A stretch of DNA of 64,000 bases from Nitzschia sp. pyKryTriq1 (taxonomy: Eukaryota; Bacillariophyta; Bacillariophyceae; Bacillariales; Bacillariaceae), in the NCBI GenBank assembly GCA_956465555.1, contig OY101115.1:3038001-3102000 (forward strand). Reading direction: 5' to 3'. The notes under the pieces are model-generated. The model was not told where the DNA came from, searched no databases, and worked only from the letters and a program-made list of their open reading frames with translations. Positions within the stretch are counted from its first letter, which is position 1, and every line of letters begins with the position of its first letter. Made by a program: the position numbers and the translations under genes. This document shows positions 32,298 to 41,875 of this stretch, piece by piece.

Positions 32298-33954
32298 ATG
32301 ATCCGATTTTCCCGATTCTTCTTGTTTCTCTCGATCTTTGTGATAAAAAAAAGCGACGCACTTCTTTCCCGTCATGGTGGCCACGGTTTCGGACCGACGC
32401 GTCTTGCTGGTGCGCTATCAGCAAAGGACTCGGTGTTATCAGAAATTGAGTTTGGTGTCCTTAGCAACAAGAACGTTTTTGTAGTTGGTGGCAGTGGTCG
32501 GGTTGGGGGCTCAGTGGTGACCCAGTTGCTGAAACGTGGGGCAAAGGTGACTGTCGGTGGTACTCGAGTCGAGTCCTACGAAGATTCAAAACGGAGGTGG
32601 ATTGAGCTATTTCCCACAATAGATATCACGACAATCGGCTTTGCAAAAGTGGACAGAGAGAGTGTTACCTCGGTGTCGTCGGTGCTAAAATCCAAAGATT
32701 TTGACTTGGTCGTCCACACTGCAGGGCCTTTTCAAGGGAAAGCAACAACGCAAAATGGTGTTATCGATGCCTCGGTCGCCAATGGTGTTCCATATGTAGA
32801 TGTTTGTGATGACTATTGCACAGCTAGTGCTGCGAAGACAAAGTTTCTGAAGAAAGCACAGGAAGCGCAAGTTCCATGTATCATTAGCACAGGGTGTTGG
32901 GTGAGTTGGCACTTGGCACGAAGTTGTATCCCGTGTCACCATAGGCTAGTCTAGTCCTCTCACAATACAATTCACAAATCTCTATTTCTAAGCCTGGCGT
33001 GTCAAGCCTAATGGCAAAACAGCTGGCACGAAAGGTTCTTGCAAGCGACAAGTCATTAACAGCCGAAGACTTGACAGTTGATTTCGGCTTCTTTACAGCA
33101 GGTAGGTCGACCGTACTTGTTCAGTCCGCTGCTGGTCCTGCGTGCATGTGACGCTGAATATGCTCCACTCATTCCCGTCCCTCGTATTAGGTTCGGGAGG
33201 CGCTGGATCCACTTTATTGGTTGCCACCTTCCTCATTCTTGCGGAAGAGGCCCTCACAGTGGTCAATGGACGGAGGAAGCCAGTGAAGGCCATGAAAGAG
33301 TATTCCTTGGTGAATTTTGGACCCATCGTGGGTGACAAACCGATCGCGCATTTGAATCTCTTGGAAACAGCCTCACTGTAAGTAAAAGCAATACATCTTC
33401 TCTTGAGGACGACGAATCGGTATCTGATATAATGTTCTGTTGCTAGGCATGATATACTGGGCGTGGGCAACGTGAAGGCACTTTTCGGCACAGCACCCGG
33501 GTTTTGGAATACTCTATTGGGTCTAATGGCTCAACTCCCGCCGTCGCTACTGTCGAACGAAGATATAATGACAAAACTCGCTCTCTTCTCGCTTCCGATT
33601 GTTCGCGTCGTAGACTACTTTGCGGGCGCCACGAACGCGATGAGAGTTGATGTGACTACCGAGAAGAGCCCGAATGCACGGGCCACCGCCATTTACGCAC
33701 ACGAAAATTTAGAGCCCTGCGTGGGAGAATGCGTAGTCGCCTTCTGTTGCGCAGTCTTATCCAACAGAGTCGCACCGGGCGTTTGGTTCCCGGAAGAAGC
33801 CATTCAAGGAGGCGACGATACCGCTGCTGTTCTTTCCCTCGCTAGTGTTGGTGCTCATACTACCGAAGTTGATGGCACAGTCGGACTGTCACTGGAAGAA
33901 GTATGGGGGAAACATGAAACACGGAATATGGTTGCGTCGTCAAGAGTAGGCTAG
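32298..33954 (+). CDS. Saccharopine-dehydrogenase-like NAD(P)-binding protein
   Basis: Four exons: 32298-32900, 32993-33101, 33191-33377 and 33447-33954 (introns 92, 89 and 69 bp), 468 aa. A signal-type N-terminus (MIRFSRFFLFLSIFVIKKSDALL) precedes a Rossmann fold: NVFVVGGSGRVGGSVVTQLLKRGAKVTVGG (GGSGRVGG dinucleotide loop), then DLVVHTAGPFQG and VPYVDVCDD, typical of the saccharopine dehydrogenase NADP-binding family (oxidoreductases of lysine catabolism and many uncharacterised relatives). The C-terminal half (VKAMKEYSLVNFGPIVG...) fits related plant and algal proteins of unknown substrate. The start at 32298 was preferred over upstream starts because it gives the signal peptide directly. 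Its stop codon overlaps that of the convergent next gene. Confidence 0.85.
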
Positions 33955-34805
33955 GACCTTGTTAGTCTTAGCTGAGATTTTGTGGTGGATGTTGGCATCT
34001 CGGTCCCAGCAACACCGTCCAAAACGCGAAAGGTTTTCATAATCTCTAGTCCCTCAACAACTCTATTCCCAGAGTCATCAAAAGCTCTTCTGTATCGCCT
34101 CTTTACTTGGACTGCTCGAGTTACCAACCCGTCATCGATACGATAGAGTTCATTGAATCCGAACCCTTGGTCGGAGGGAGGTTCCACCGTTCGCTTCACA
34201 ACTGTCACCCGAGTTTTGTCGTATTCCAAGAAATCAGGCTTATCAGCACTCCATGATACAGCTGAGACTTGCGCTCGGGAAGACAGTTCGTAGCCTCTAT
34301 CGGTGACGACACCAACCGACTCTTCAAGAAGATTAGATGGAACGAATTTTGTCGAGAAAGTTTCTACCTTGTTTGCTCGCAGATTACCGCCACCCATAGC
34401 CCGCCATGCCGATTCAGCTTGAAAAGTGTCCCCTTCAACTTGTGTCACTACTCGATTGCAGGTCCAAACACCTTCCATGGAAATAGGATAAATAACGTCT
34501 CTCTCGGCTAGCCGAGGCTTTCCAAGGAGGTCGAACCCACCCCCGACGTCGACATCACGAGATACTGGTGTGATGGCTTGAGCAGAAACAGGCCCTGCAA
34601 TCAACGTTGTGAAAACCATAAAGGCACGGCGATCCCAGTGGGTGTCAAGTGTTTCTAACGACTTGGCAACCCTAGAATCTGCCACTTTGTTCTGAAATAA
34701 TGTAAACGGTTCTGCACGACGAAAGGAAAAGCTCTTGCAAGGAGAAATACAGGTGCAGAGGAGTCCCAACAAGAGCACAAACGCTCGGCAGCTAAGAAAG
34801 AGCAT
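33951..34805 (-). CDS. Putative thylakoid-lumen protein with Tat-type signal (DUF6816-like)
   Basis: From the ATG at 34805 this is 284 aa (299 aa if the upstream ATG at 34850 is used). It opens with a signal peptide (LFLSCRAFVLLLGLLCTCISPCKSFSF), then a second hydrophobic segment preceded by twin arginines: WDRRAFMVFTTLIAGPVSAQA, an A-x-A cleavage site. That order, ER/plastid signal then Tat signal, is the pattern for thylakoid-lumen proteins. The mature part (ISMEGVWTCNRVV...AWRAMGG...) resembles a conserved plastid/cyanobacterial family of unknown function, which I recall as DUF6816; this name is tentative. The last four bases overlap the stop of the convergent saccharopine-dehydrogenase-like gene. 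Confidence 0.75.
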   Translation of the reverse strand: MLFLSCRAFVLLLGLLCTCISPCKSFSFRRAEPFTLFQNKVADSRVAKSLETLDTHWDRRAFMVFTTLIAGPVSAQAITPVSRDVDVGGGFDLLGKPRLAERDVIYPISMEGVWTCNRVVTQVEGDTFQAESAWRAMGGGNLRANKVETFSTKFVPSNLLEESVGVVTDRGYELSSRAQVSAVSWSADKPDFLEYDKTRVTVVKRTVEPPSDQGFGFNELYRIDDGLVTRAVQVKRRYRRAFDDSGNRVVEGLEIMKTFRVLDGVAGTEMPTSTTKSQLRLTRS

Positions 34806-34850
34806 TATTGAGACCTTCCAAGGATAATATCCCTTCGAAAAATGATTCAC

Positions 34851-35457
34851 GGCTCACGGCCTCCCCATAATTTTAAAACCTTATCTCAAAGATATCCTTC
34901 ACATCTTCGGACGTGCGTCATTGTCATCGCATTCATCATGAGAATTGTCAGGCTCGACTGGAGACGGTCGAATGACAGACCGCTAGAGTCCGGAGTCCAC
35001 TCCTCTTGGGTCCTTGGAGGATCAATACCGGTAGAGTAAGAATGATAGACGACGACTCACTCTTTACATCATCTCCTGACAAGAGTATTGGGAATATTTC
35101 TTGTCGATCTGAAATCGATTTTTGATCCGATCGAATCAATTCAGAGGTACTTATGTAGTCTTTACGTGTTTGACAAGATCGAGATTGGATACACCAGTCA
35201 GTCGTGCACGGATTTGCACCGTAAGTAAGTAAGATTAGTACCAGGTACGTCTGACTGTGCGACCGAGAGGGTACAAGGGTACTGGTACAGTACGTACTCT
35301 ACAAGTACCGCGCCGCGGTAGACCCGTACGAAAAGAGAGTATGCCAGTCGTGCACCTCATTTTCGAAGGCCACACCGTCAAAACTCCCACATGCCGAGCT
35401 CATAATTTGCAAACCAAGCAACTCAACAACACACTCTACGACTACACTACAATTACA
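34851..35457. other. Divergent intergenic region
   Basis: Presumed promoter region of the lumen-protein gene (minus) and the coiled-coil gene (plus). ATACCGGTAGAG lies at about 35027-35038, and GTACTGGTACAGTACGTAC at about 35279-35297. The frame is open upstream of 35458 but looks like leader, not protein. Confidence 0.5.
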
Positions 35458-36510
35458 ATGATGCTCAATCCATTTGCGGACTTTGACAATGAAGGTTACC
35501 ACTATCAGCGCCCTAACCCCTTTTACCAGCAGCAAAGGCGACGTGCTCTCGCAGAAGAAGAAGATCGACGACGTGCCGAGATGGAACGCCACTATCGCAT
35601 GAAGGAGTTGGAGGAACAAGAACGACTCCGCCAAAAACAAGAGTATATGAGGCGTCTTCGCCAACAACAATTTCAAATGTTGGAAGAAGAAGCCTATGAG
35701 AAGGAACTACGACGCCGGCGGGCAGCTCAATTGGAGGCGGAGCAGAAGGAGCACCTTCGTGCACTGCGAAATTCGCGGGGGGATGTTTCTTCCGAGGACG
35801 ATGAACACGAATCGCACGACGAGAGCGACGACAGCGATGATCCAGAAGAAGATCCTGTCTATCGAGTGGTGCGAGGACCTGACGGTAAGCTTTACCGCGC
35901 TCAAGTGGGAACAAAACGAAAACCGAAAAATAATTTCCGAACCAACGAAGACAAGGAAAACCACGTGCCTCCCGCCGTTTCGTCAAAGATTTACAAGGAG
36001 GAGGAGCCTATTGCCATGGAGGCCGAACAATGTGAGCCTGAAGAGGAAATCCAAACATCAACTCCGTCCAAGAAGAATAAGCATTCTTCGAAAGGAAAAA
36101 TGGCGAAGGGTTGGAATCAGTGGAAAGCTTTGACATCACGCAAATTTAAATCAAAGAAAGGCAAGAAAATTTCCCAAACCAAGGAAGAAAATGAAAACCA
36201 CGTGCCTCTCATTTCTGCCAAAAAATTCAACAAGGACGAGCCAAAAATGACAACTGTTGCCATTGAGGTCGAGCAACGTGAATCTGAAGAGGAAATCAAA
36301 ACATTGACTCCGCCCAAGAAAAATAAGTATTCTTCGAAAGGAAAAAAGAAGGGGGGAAAGGAAAAGAAGCGTGTTACCATCATCGTCGAGGATGCCTCCG
36401 AGAGCGAGTCGGAGGATGATTACAAGTCGCCCTGGCGTAATCGCCATCCTTCCTCTGGCGAGTGCTGGTTGGAACCAGTGGAAAGCTTTGACCACAGCAG
36501 GTACATTTAA
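35458..36510 (+). CDS. Charged coiled-coil protein with internal sequence duplication
   Basis: About 350 aa from the ATG at 35458. Residues ~20-110 are a strongly charged coiled coil (RRRALAEEEDRRRAEMERHYRMKELEEQERLRQKQ...). An acidic stretch (SSEDDEHESHDESDDSDDPEEDP) and the short motif VYRVVRGPDGKLYRAQ follow; the latter resembles a segment seen in BAG-type co-chaperones, but no BAG domain is visible. The C-terminal part has two imperfect ~55-residue repeats: ENHVPPAVSSKIYKEEEP...EEEIQTSTPSKKNKHSSKGK and ENHVPLISAKKFNKDEP...EEEIKTLTPPKKNKYSSKGK. Function unknown. The duplication continues at DNA level beyond the second repeat but in another frame. An in-frame leader could extend the protein to an ATG at 35341; I consider that less likely. 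Confidence 0.7.
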   Translation: MMLNPFADFDNEGYHYQRPNPFYQQQRRRALAEEEDRRRAEMERHYRMKELEEQERLRQKQEYMRRLRQQQFQMLEEEAYEKELRRRRAAQLEAEQKEHLRALRNSRGDVSSEDDEHESHDESDDSDDPEEDPVYRVVRGPDGKLYRAQVGTKRKPKNNFRTNEDKENHVPPAVSSKIYKEEEPIAMEAEQCEPEEEIQTSTPSKKNKHSSKGKMAKGWNQWKALTSRKFKSKKGKKISQTKEENENHVPLISAKKFNKDEPKMTTVAIEVEQRESEEEIKTLTPPKKNKYSSKGKKKGGKEKKRVTIIVEDASESESEDDYKSPWRNRHPSSGECWLEPVESFDHSRYI

Positions 36511-36665
36511 AACTATTCTTCATAGTTTGCGACGAAAACTTCAAAGTATAGTTCCAACAATCATCTTTTTTTATTATAAACCAAGTCCTTCTACTTTTTA
36601 ATATCCAGCTATACTACCAGTAGAATGATTCCATTCTGAAATACGCCTCTAGTAGAAACAAATGA

Positions 36666-38219
36666 CTATATCATTTCGACAAGAAATAGTTCTTGTCCAG
36701 TTTGTATACCCACATCTATCAACTTCGAAGCACCCGAGTCCACAGTTAGAACCCGACGAGGAAATCGTGTGACCAATTGAAATGTCGAAATGTCCCCGGA
36801 AGACAGTAAGGATGCGGCAAAGTCCAATAAATCACGCACGGCAGCCTTGGCAACGTCGAACCGACGTTTACCATTGCCTCCACTATACCGAATTTGTACA
36901 TTGACGATATTTTCTGTCTGGTCCGCTGGGGGCTCCGGAAGAAGAACCACTACTGGAGATGAGGGTTGGGCGGTCGTCGAACCCGGCTTGGTCTCCGATG
37001 ATGCAGTAGTAGGAGTTACGCTGGCGGTTGATCCCAAGGTCTGACCAGCTCCTAGTTTGTAGCCTGTACTCAAAGAGGCTTTTTCGGATGGTGCAGCAGT
37101 GGAATGCTCACCTTCGGATTTGACTTCCCCAATATCGACTTCAATATCAGTATTGATGCAAGTGACAGCTCCGAATGCCGATGGGAGCACCTTGGTAACA
37201 TCCAAATCATATTGCACACCCCTATGCCACGTACTCACAACATCTCCTTTCGACAAGGTTGCTCGAGTACGAATAAGCGACTGCTCCAAGACCATCTTGA
37301 CATCTTTCAAAGCATAAAAACCACGTCGTACGGCTTCTTTGGTAGGCACCAGCGTGCATCCCTTGCCCTTGGGTAACTTGACCAAGGATATTTCCAATGG
37401 AATGTCAGGAATATCAAACGCACCATACGCTACATGCCCAGGAGTTGCCGACGACGGATCTTCATCCATTCTAGTGTCAGTTGTTTCCATGTCAGATGAT
37501 GGTGATGACTCTTCCGAGGGTTTGGCAGGGTCAACGGTCCGTGTCACAGCAATCGACTTGTCTGCGAATTCTGGCAGACGATTCTTTGGATCCAACAAGG
37601 CCGACGCAATGTGCTGGGGGATACCGACGTGTCCTTCATCCTGTGTGAACTCCACTACGGTACAGTGTGTATACGCCACATATCTGTGTGCCATTTCGTC
37701 CAAATAAGCAAGACGGTCGTCGCCTTCGCCGTCTTCGTCGTCAGAATACATCATGACTTCGTCGTCGTCGTCGTCGTTGTCTGTAATTTCGGCGGGTGGT
37801 TTGAGAGTTTGAATTAACGGCGAAGCTGGAAACTGGTACTCAGCATTCGGAATTCCAATCCTAAATGTCCACGGATTTCCAAGCGACGAAGAATCTCCCA
37901 TCTCTGCCGTCAAGCTTTGCAGCACAGAGGGCGGAAGCGAAAGTTTATCACCTGTTCCGTGAATCGAAGTCGGTTGCAACAGCAGCTGTCCTTCTGACCC
38001 TCCGAGACTTTTCACTCGCAACGCTCGCTCACAATCTCTCAGAAATTTTTTCTGGTAGTCTTCTAAACGACGCTTTCGTTCTCGTTCTGCTTGCATGTTG
38101 GCGCGCTGTTTCCTTTGAAAATCGGCTTGTTGCTTCGCATTTTCCGATACCACTACGGGTTTGCGGCCTCGGATTTTCTTCTGATCCCGCGCCAGACGCT
38201 GAGCTGCCTCTTCAAACAT
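36666..38219 (-). CDS. UFD1-like N domain plus UBX domain, predicted CDC48/p97 cofactor
   Basis: A 517 aa single-exon protein. A helical basic N-terminus (residues 1-70) is followed by a UFD1-type region: GTGDKLSLPPSVLQSLT...NPWTFRIGI (~95-130), AYTHCTVVEFTQDEGHVGIPQHIASALL (~190-215) and IPLEISLVKLPKGKGCTLVPT (~280-305). These match the paired halves of the UFD1 double-psi barrel. Residues ~390-435 are Ser/Thr/Pro-rich. The C-terminus (IVNVQIRYSGGNGKRRFDVAKAAVRDLLDFAASLL...LVTRFPRRVL...ELFLVEMI) is a UBX fold with the p97-binding FPR turn. UFD1 domains bind ubiquitin and CDC48, and UBX domains bind the CDC48 N domain. Acidic insertions (DDDDDEVMMYSDDEDGEGDD) interrupt the UFD1 part. Confidence 0.82.
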   Translation of the reverse strand: MFEEAAQRLARDQKKIRGRKPVVVSENAKQQADFQRKQRANMQAERERKRRLEDYQKKFLRDCERALRVKSLGGSEGQLLLQPTSIHGTGDKLSLPPSVLQSLTAEMGDSSSLGNPWTFRIGIPNAEYQFPASPLIQTLKPPAEITDNDDDDDEVMMYSDDEDGEGDDRLAYLDEMAHRYVAYTHCTVVEFTQDEGHVGIPQHIASALLDPKNRLPEFADKSIAVTRTVDPAKPSEESSPSSDMETTDTRMDEDPSSATPGHVAYGAFDIPDIPLEISLVKLPKGKGCTLVPTKEAVRRGFYALKDVKMVLEQSLIRTRATLSKGDVVSTWHRGVQYDLDVTKVLPSAFGAVTCINTDIEVDIGEVKSEGEHSTAAPSEKASLSTGYKLGAGQTLGSTASVTPTTASSETKPGSTTAQPSSPVVVLLPEPPADQTENIVNVQIRYSGGNGKRRFDVAKAAVRDLLDFAASLLSSGDISTFQLVTRFPRRVLTVDSGASKLIDVGIQTGQELFLVEMI

Positions 38220-38749
38220 GATGTACTCGTATGTATGTATTTTACTTTGTTGTTGATGAGTGGTGGTGAATATTATGTGCTTCTTTCAAGTGCAAGAATG
38301 AAAATGGGATTGTTCTTTTTGCTTTTCGTTCGAGTTTCGAGTTGTTAGAGTTGTGTCTGTTGTCTCGTTGTGTCGTTGCATGATGGGGCTAACTCTGTCC
38401 TTTTGGGGTCAGTGCGCGCTTTTCATGCGAACTCGATCGGCTTCGTGACGGTTCCGCACCGTGAAAAGTACATCCGCCTACTTTTGATGAGGAAACGACT
38501 AGTTCGAGTACGTCTTGCGCCAACGACACAAGGCACAAGACGACAGACGGGGACCCCAGACGAGATCCGTGCGATCCGTGCGTGGATCGTTGCGAGTACA
38601 TAAAAGCATGCAGGCGTCCATCCGAACTGCAATGATCGATCATCGCGTCGAGATCCATACAAACGCTACAAGTAACATCATAACTAACAACAGCCACAGA
38701 GTCGTCGCAGGTGCACCTCCTCCTAAACATTATCACCAGCAAAGCAACC
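38220..38749. other. Divergent intergenic region
   Basis: 530 bp between the UFD1-UBX (minus) and LCMT1-like (plus) start codons; likely shared promoter. No ORF of note and few ACCGGT words here. Confidence 0.5.
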
Positions 38750-39823
38750 ATGATGGACCCCAACACTGACTTCCGCATCATCGCCACCGCCGAAGATGCC
38801 ATCTTGGCGAAACATGCCACTGCAAAGGCAGGCTTTTATCGAGATCCGTTTGTCGATGCTTTTGCGCACGCTGCAAATCTTCGCCAACAAAACAAACACC
38901 GTCACTTTCAGCCCATTATCAAGCGTGGGACTCATGCTCGTGTGTGTTGTATGGATCGAGCCATCACTGCATTTTTAAAGACTCACGCGGCGGCAGGTGC
39001 CACTAGCTGTGAGATTGTCGTCCTCGGCGCGGGCAAGGACACTTCTTACTTTCGCTTTTTTACCAAGAGCCTGATGGGAATGGAAGAATGTATCAAGGAT
39101 CGGAAAGTAACTTTACCACGTGTTCACTGGTACGAAGTGGATCACCCAAGCGTGATCCAAGAAAAGGCAAAAACCATTGAAGGATCACCCATGTTGTCGC
39201 AGTGCTGCCCCAATTTCAAACCAACAGCTCATGGATTCTCGAGTCGGAGCAGTCAGTATCATTTAGTAGCTGCAGACCTGCGAGATTCTCCAGAAGAACT
39301 CTTGCAACGGCTTTCCTTGGATCCCCAGCGACCCACCTTGTTCTTGTTGGAGTGTGTCTTCATGTACATGCCCAACGAGTCCACGCAGTTTTTGCTGGCT
39401 CATCTCGCCAAGAAAGAAAGTGCGTGGATCGCCATCTATGAACCTATTCTGGGCTCGGATGCCTTTGGAAATATGATGGAACAGAACCTAGTGCAAGCTC
39501 AAGTGGCTAGTGACGACTGTTGTTTGTTGCAGACACGAACTTTGGAAGCGCAACTCGAGAAACTTGTGCAGGCTGGTTTTGAGGCCCGTGCAGTGGGCTG
39601 TGACATGTGGTCGGCTTATGATTCGATTGTCACACCTCAACAACGGCAATTGGCGAATCGAGCCGAATTTCTGGATGAAGTAGAGGAGTGGATGCTTATT
39701 ATGCGGCACTACTGTTTCGTTGTGGCTACGAACGTCAAGGATGACACTCTCACCGACGTGGGTCCGGATTCCAAGCTTGGATTTGTACAAGGGAGATGCA
39801 AAGTCATGGCAAAAGAGTCCTAA
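38750..39823 (+). CDS. Leucine carboxyl methyltransferase 1 (PP2A methyltransferase)
   Basis: A 357 aa single-exon protein. The LCMT family order is clear: YRDPFVDAFAHAA, HFQPIIKRGTHARVCCMDRAITAFL (substrate/SAM lid region), the SAM motif EIVVLGAGKDTSYFRF, VHWYEVDHPSVIQEKAK, YHLVAADLRD, TLFLLECVFMYMPNESTQFLL and IAIYEPILGSDAFGNMMEQNL. The enzyme methylates the C-terminal leucine of the PP2A catalytic subunit and so controls holoenzyme assembly. Two consecutive ATGs (38750 and 38753) could start it; the first is used. An in-frame non-ATG extension upstream is ignored. Confidence 0.92.
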   Translation: MMDPNTDFRIIATAEDAILAKHATAKAGFYRDPFVDAFAHAANLRQQNKHRHFQPIIKRGTHARVCCMDRAITAFLKTHAAAGATSCEIVVLGAGKDTSYFRFFTKSLMGMEECIKDRKVTLPRVHWYEVDHPSVIQEKAKTIEGSPMLSQCCPNFKPTAHGFSSRSSQYHLVAADLRDSPEELLQRLSLDPQRPTLFLLECVFMYMPNESTQFLLAHLAKKESAWIAIYEPILGSDAFGNMMEQNLVQAQVASDDCCLLQTRTLEAQLEKLVQAGFEARAVGCDMWSAYDSIVTPQQRQLANRAEFLDEVEEWMLIMRHYCFVVATNVKDDTLTDVGPDSKLGFVQGRCKVMAKES

Positions 39824-39946
39824 AGGATCGGGTGATTTAATCTTCTGTATTGGGTTGATATCATTCTTAATAGCTGGATATCCTTCTTTGCTGGATGGAT
39901 ACGGGGTCCGTTAGATAACTGGGTAGTTCCCTGACACTGGAGAGTA

Positions 39947-40930
39947 CTATTCGACAGGGGTCGGGGGGCGTGGTCGGCTCTTGCCCCGTCCGTACATGGC
40001 TCTCCAAGCAAAGCCGATATGATTCTGTTGTTTTCTTTCCGGGATGCACTTATTAATAAGCTTCTTTCGCGAAGGGATCGACACTGGTAAGGCGTTTTGA
40101 GTTACATCGTGGGACGCCTTCTTGTCGTGCTCAGAGCTCTCGGGCTCTTCTCGCTCCTCGGCAAGTGGGGTAGAAACGTGGGGATGAATCGGTAGGATAC
40201 TCGAAACGACGGGGATGATCATAGTCGAGTCGATAAGCAGTACTTGCCCGTCTATTCGCTGGACTCGGAACAGGATTGAGTCCATGGAATCTTCCAGGAT
40301 CGCTTGCAGACTTTCGATCACTTCATCGGCCATGAGCTGCATATATGCGCCACCCAATGCTCGGAGTTTGAAGCACATCACACGCTCCATGTAATATGCT
40401 TCCAGTGACCATTCAAACGTGGTAGACGTTGATTCTGTAGCAGGTGGGTCTCGACTTTCGTCCTCTGCATCATAGTCCATATTGTCCGACTGGCTCGTCG
40501 ACGACAAAGAAGAAGAAAAGTCGTAAGAATCCAATCTCGATGATTCCGATCTTGAGGATTCATCTTCCAACGAGCATCTCGATTCTTCGTCATGGTCTCG
40601 CACTTGGAGGCTCTCATCATCTCGACACAGCAAATACGAATCATCGCCGTCGTGATACTCCAAATGATCTTGTTCCTCACTGTCAAAGGTTCCTTGCATC
40701 AACCCCAGCATTTCTTTGTCCATCAAGGGGTCTGACATGACCATCGGGACACAATCATTCTCCTTTTCCGTGCTGTCGTCCTCTCTCGGCCAAATGAAAC
40801 TTTCTCGGATTTCCTCTTCGGAATGCTGCCATATTTGTGGGAGAATGGGATCGCCCCAGGAGGGCAACTGTACGAGAAGCGTGTCGGATGTTCGATCGAG
40901 GAAATACGCTGAGGACAATGCAACTTCCAT
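39947..40930 (-). CDS. Acidic hypothetical protein
   Basis: About 327 aa from the ATG at 40930. Residues ~80-160 are very acidic and serine-rich (SEEQDHLEYHDGDDS...SSLSSTSQSDNMDYDAEDESRD). A possible folded part follows (TTFEWSLEAYYMERVMCFKLRALGGAYMQLMADEVIESLQAILEDSMDSILFRVQRIDGQVLLIDSTMIIPVVSSILP). The tail is basic and ends with GRGKSRPRPPTPVE. I recognise no family. The codon pattern and uninterrupted length argue for a real gene. The ORF stays open upstream of 40930, but that part lies in promoter-like sequence. Confidence 0.6.
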   Translation of the reverse strand: MEVALSSAYFLDRTSDTLLVQLPSWGDPILPQIWQHSEEEIRESFIWPREDDSTEKENDCVPMVMSDPLMDKEMLGLMQGTFDSEEQDHLEYHDGDDSYLLCRDDESLQVRDHDEESRCSLEDESSRSESSRLDSYDFSSSLSSTSQSDNMDYDAEDESRDPPATESTSTTFEWSLEAYYMERVMCFKLRALGGAYMQLMADEVIESLQAILEDSMDSILFRVQRIDGQVLLIDSTMIIPVVSSILPIHPHVSTPLAEEREEPESSEHDKKASHDVTQNALPVSIPSRKKLINKCIPERKQQNHIGFAWRAMYGRGKSRPRPPTPVE

Positions 40931-41875
40931 GATGATGAAGATGAAACAGTCGACTATTGATATTGAAGTGTATGACGAGCGCAGAGAATGTGAATAGAAT
41001 GCATGATGCTGGTTCGCGACCGTGAAATGAAAAGTTTCGCTGGGCGCGGATTGATTACATGTGAAAAAAAACGTTCCCACGGCAAATGTGCGGTTTAAAA
41101 ACTGCTCGGAATTGGCGGCAGCGATTTGCAGATGGGCACGCTCGACTCGCAATAGCGCCCTTTATCGCCATGTGCTCGGAGGCATGGGGTATCGCGTCCC
41201 ACCAAAATCTGAGCCCACTTTTTGAGACGTCGCACATGTAATCACTAAGGGAGACAACGCTCCTTTTCCTAACAGACGCCCAACGGATTCTTACTCTTCT
41301 ATGTCAAGTTCACTTGTAGTAATGTAGCTGTCTACTCTCTCTCTGCTAGCTAGAACCAAGCTATGTAGAACGAGGCATACAACAAGTACGAAGTACTGTA
41401 TAAACTATAAGCCCTGTACTACGAACAGGTACATGATCCCTCTGTAAGTGATACTAGCTCTTTCTACTTTCTACTCTAGTACGAGTAGAGTAGAGAGAGA
41501 TATTTACGCTCTACTAGCTGCGTACCGGTACCTGAAAGGAAGTAGAGGGAGGCAAAAGTTGTGAAGTTTCAAGAAGTTGTTTTGATTTGCAGAAAGCAAA
41601 CCCGGGATCTTGTCGTGCGCCGGGCGTGCGTGCGCGTACGTGATGATGACGAACGGTCGCATTGTCGACCCCTTCGACCGTGCCAACATCATTTTGTTGC
41701 GGCTGTGTTGCGGAGGCTTTTTGTTGCGGTTGGGAAAAATACGATGACGATGACGCTTTTTGATGATGATTGCTTCTCTTCATTGGAGTGCATTCATTCA
41801 CCCCCACTGTAGAAGTATCGTAAGCGAGCGTCAGCGTCTATCGCTGTTTAGAACGTGAAGGTATCAGGTGCCATC
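40931..41875. other. Divergent intergenic region, 945 bp
   Basis: It lies between the acidic protein gene (minus) and the first J-domain gene (plus). It has runs of CTACTCTAGTACGAGTAGAG-like words at 41465-41490 and GTACCGGTACC at 41522-41532. ORFs at 41504-41812 overlap on both strands and are not credible. Confidence 0.5.

Noticed and set aside
41504-41812. Overlapping ORFs on both strands before the first J-domain gene
   Set aside because: Mutually overlapping, no recognisable protein, and located in a promoter region.
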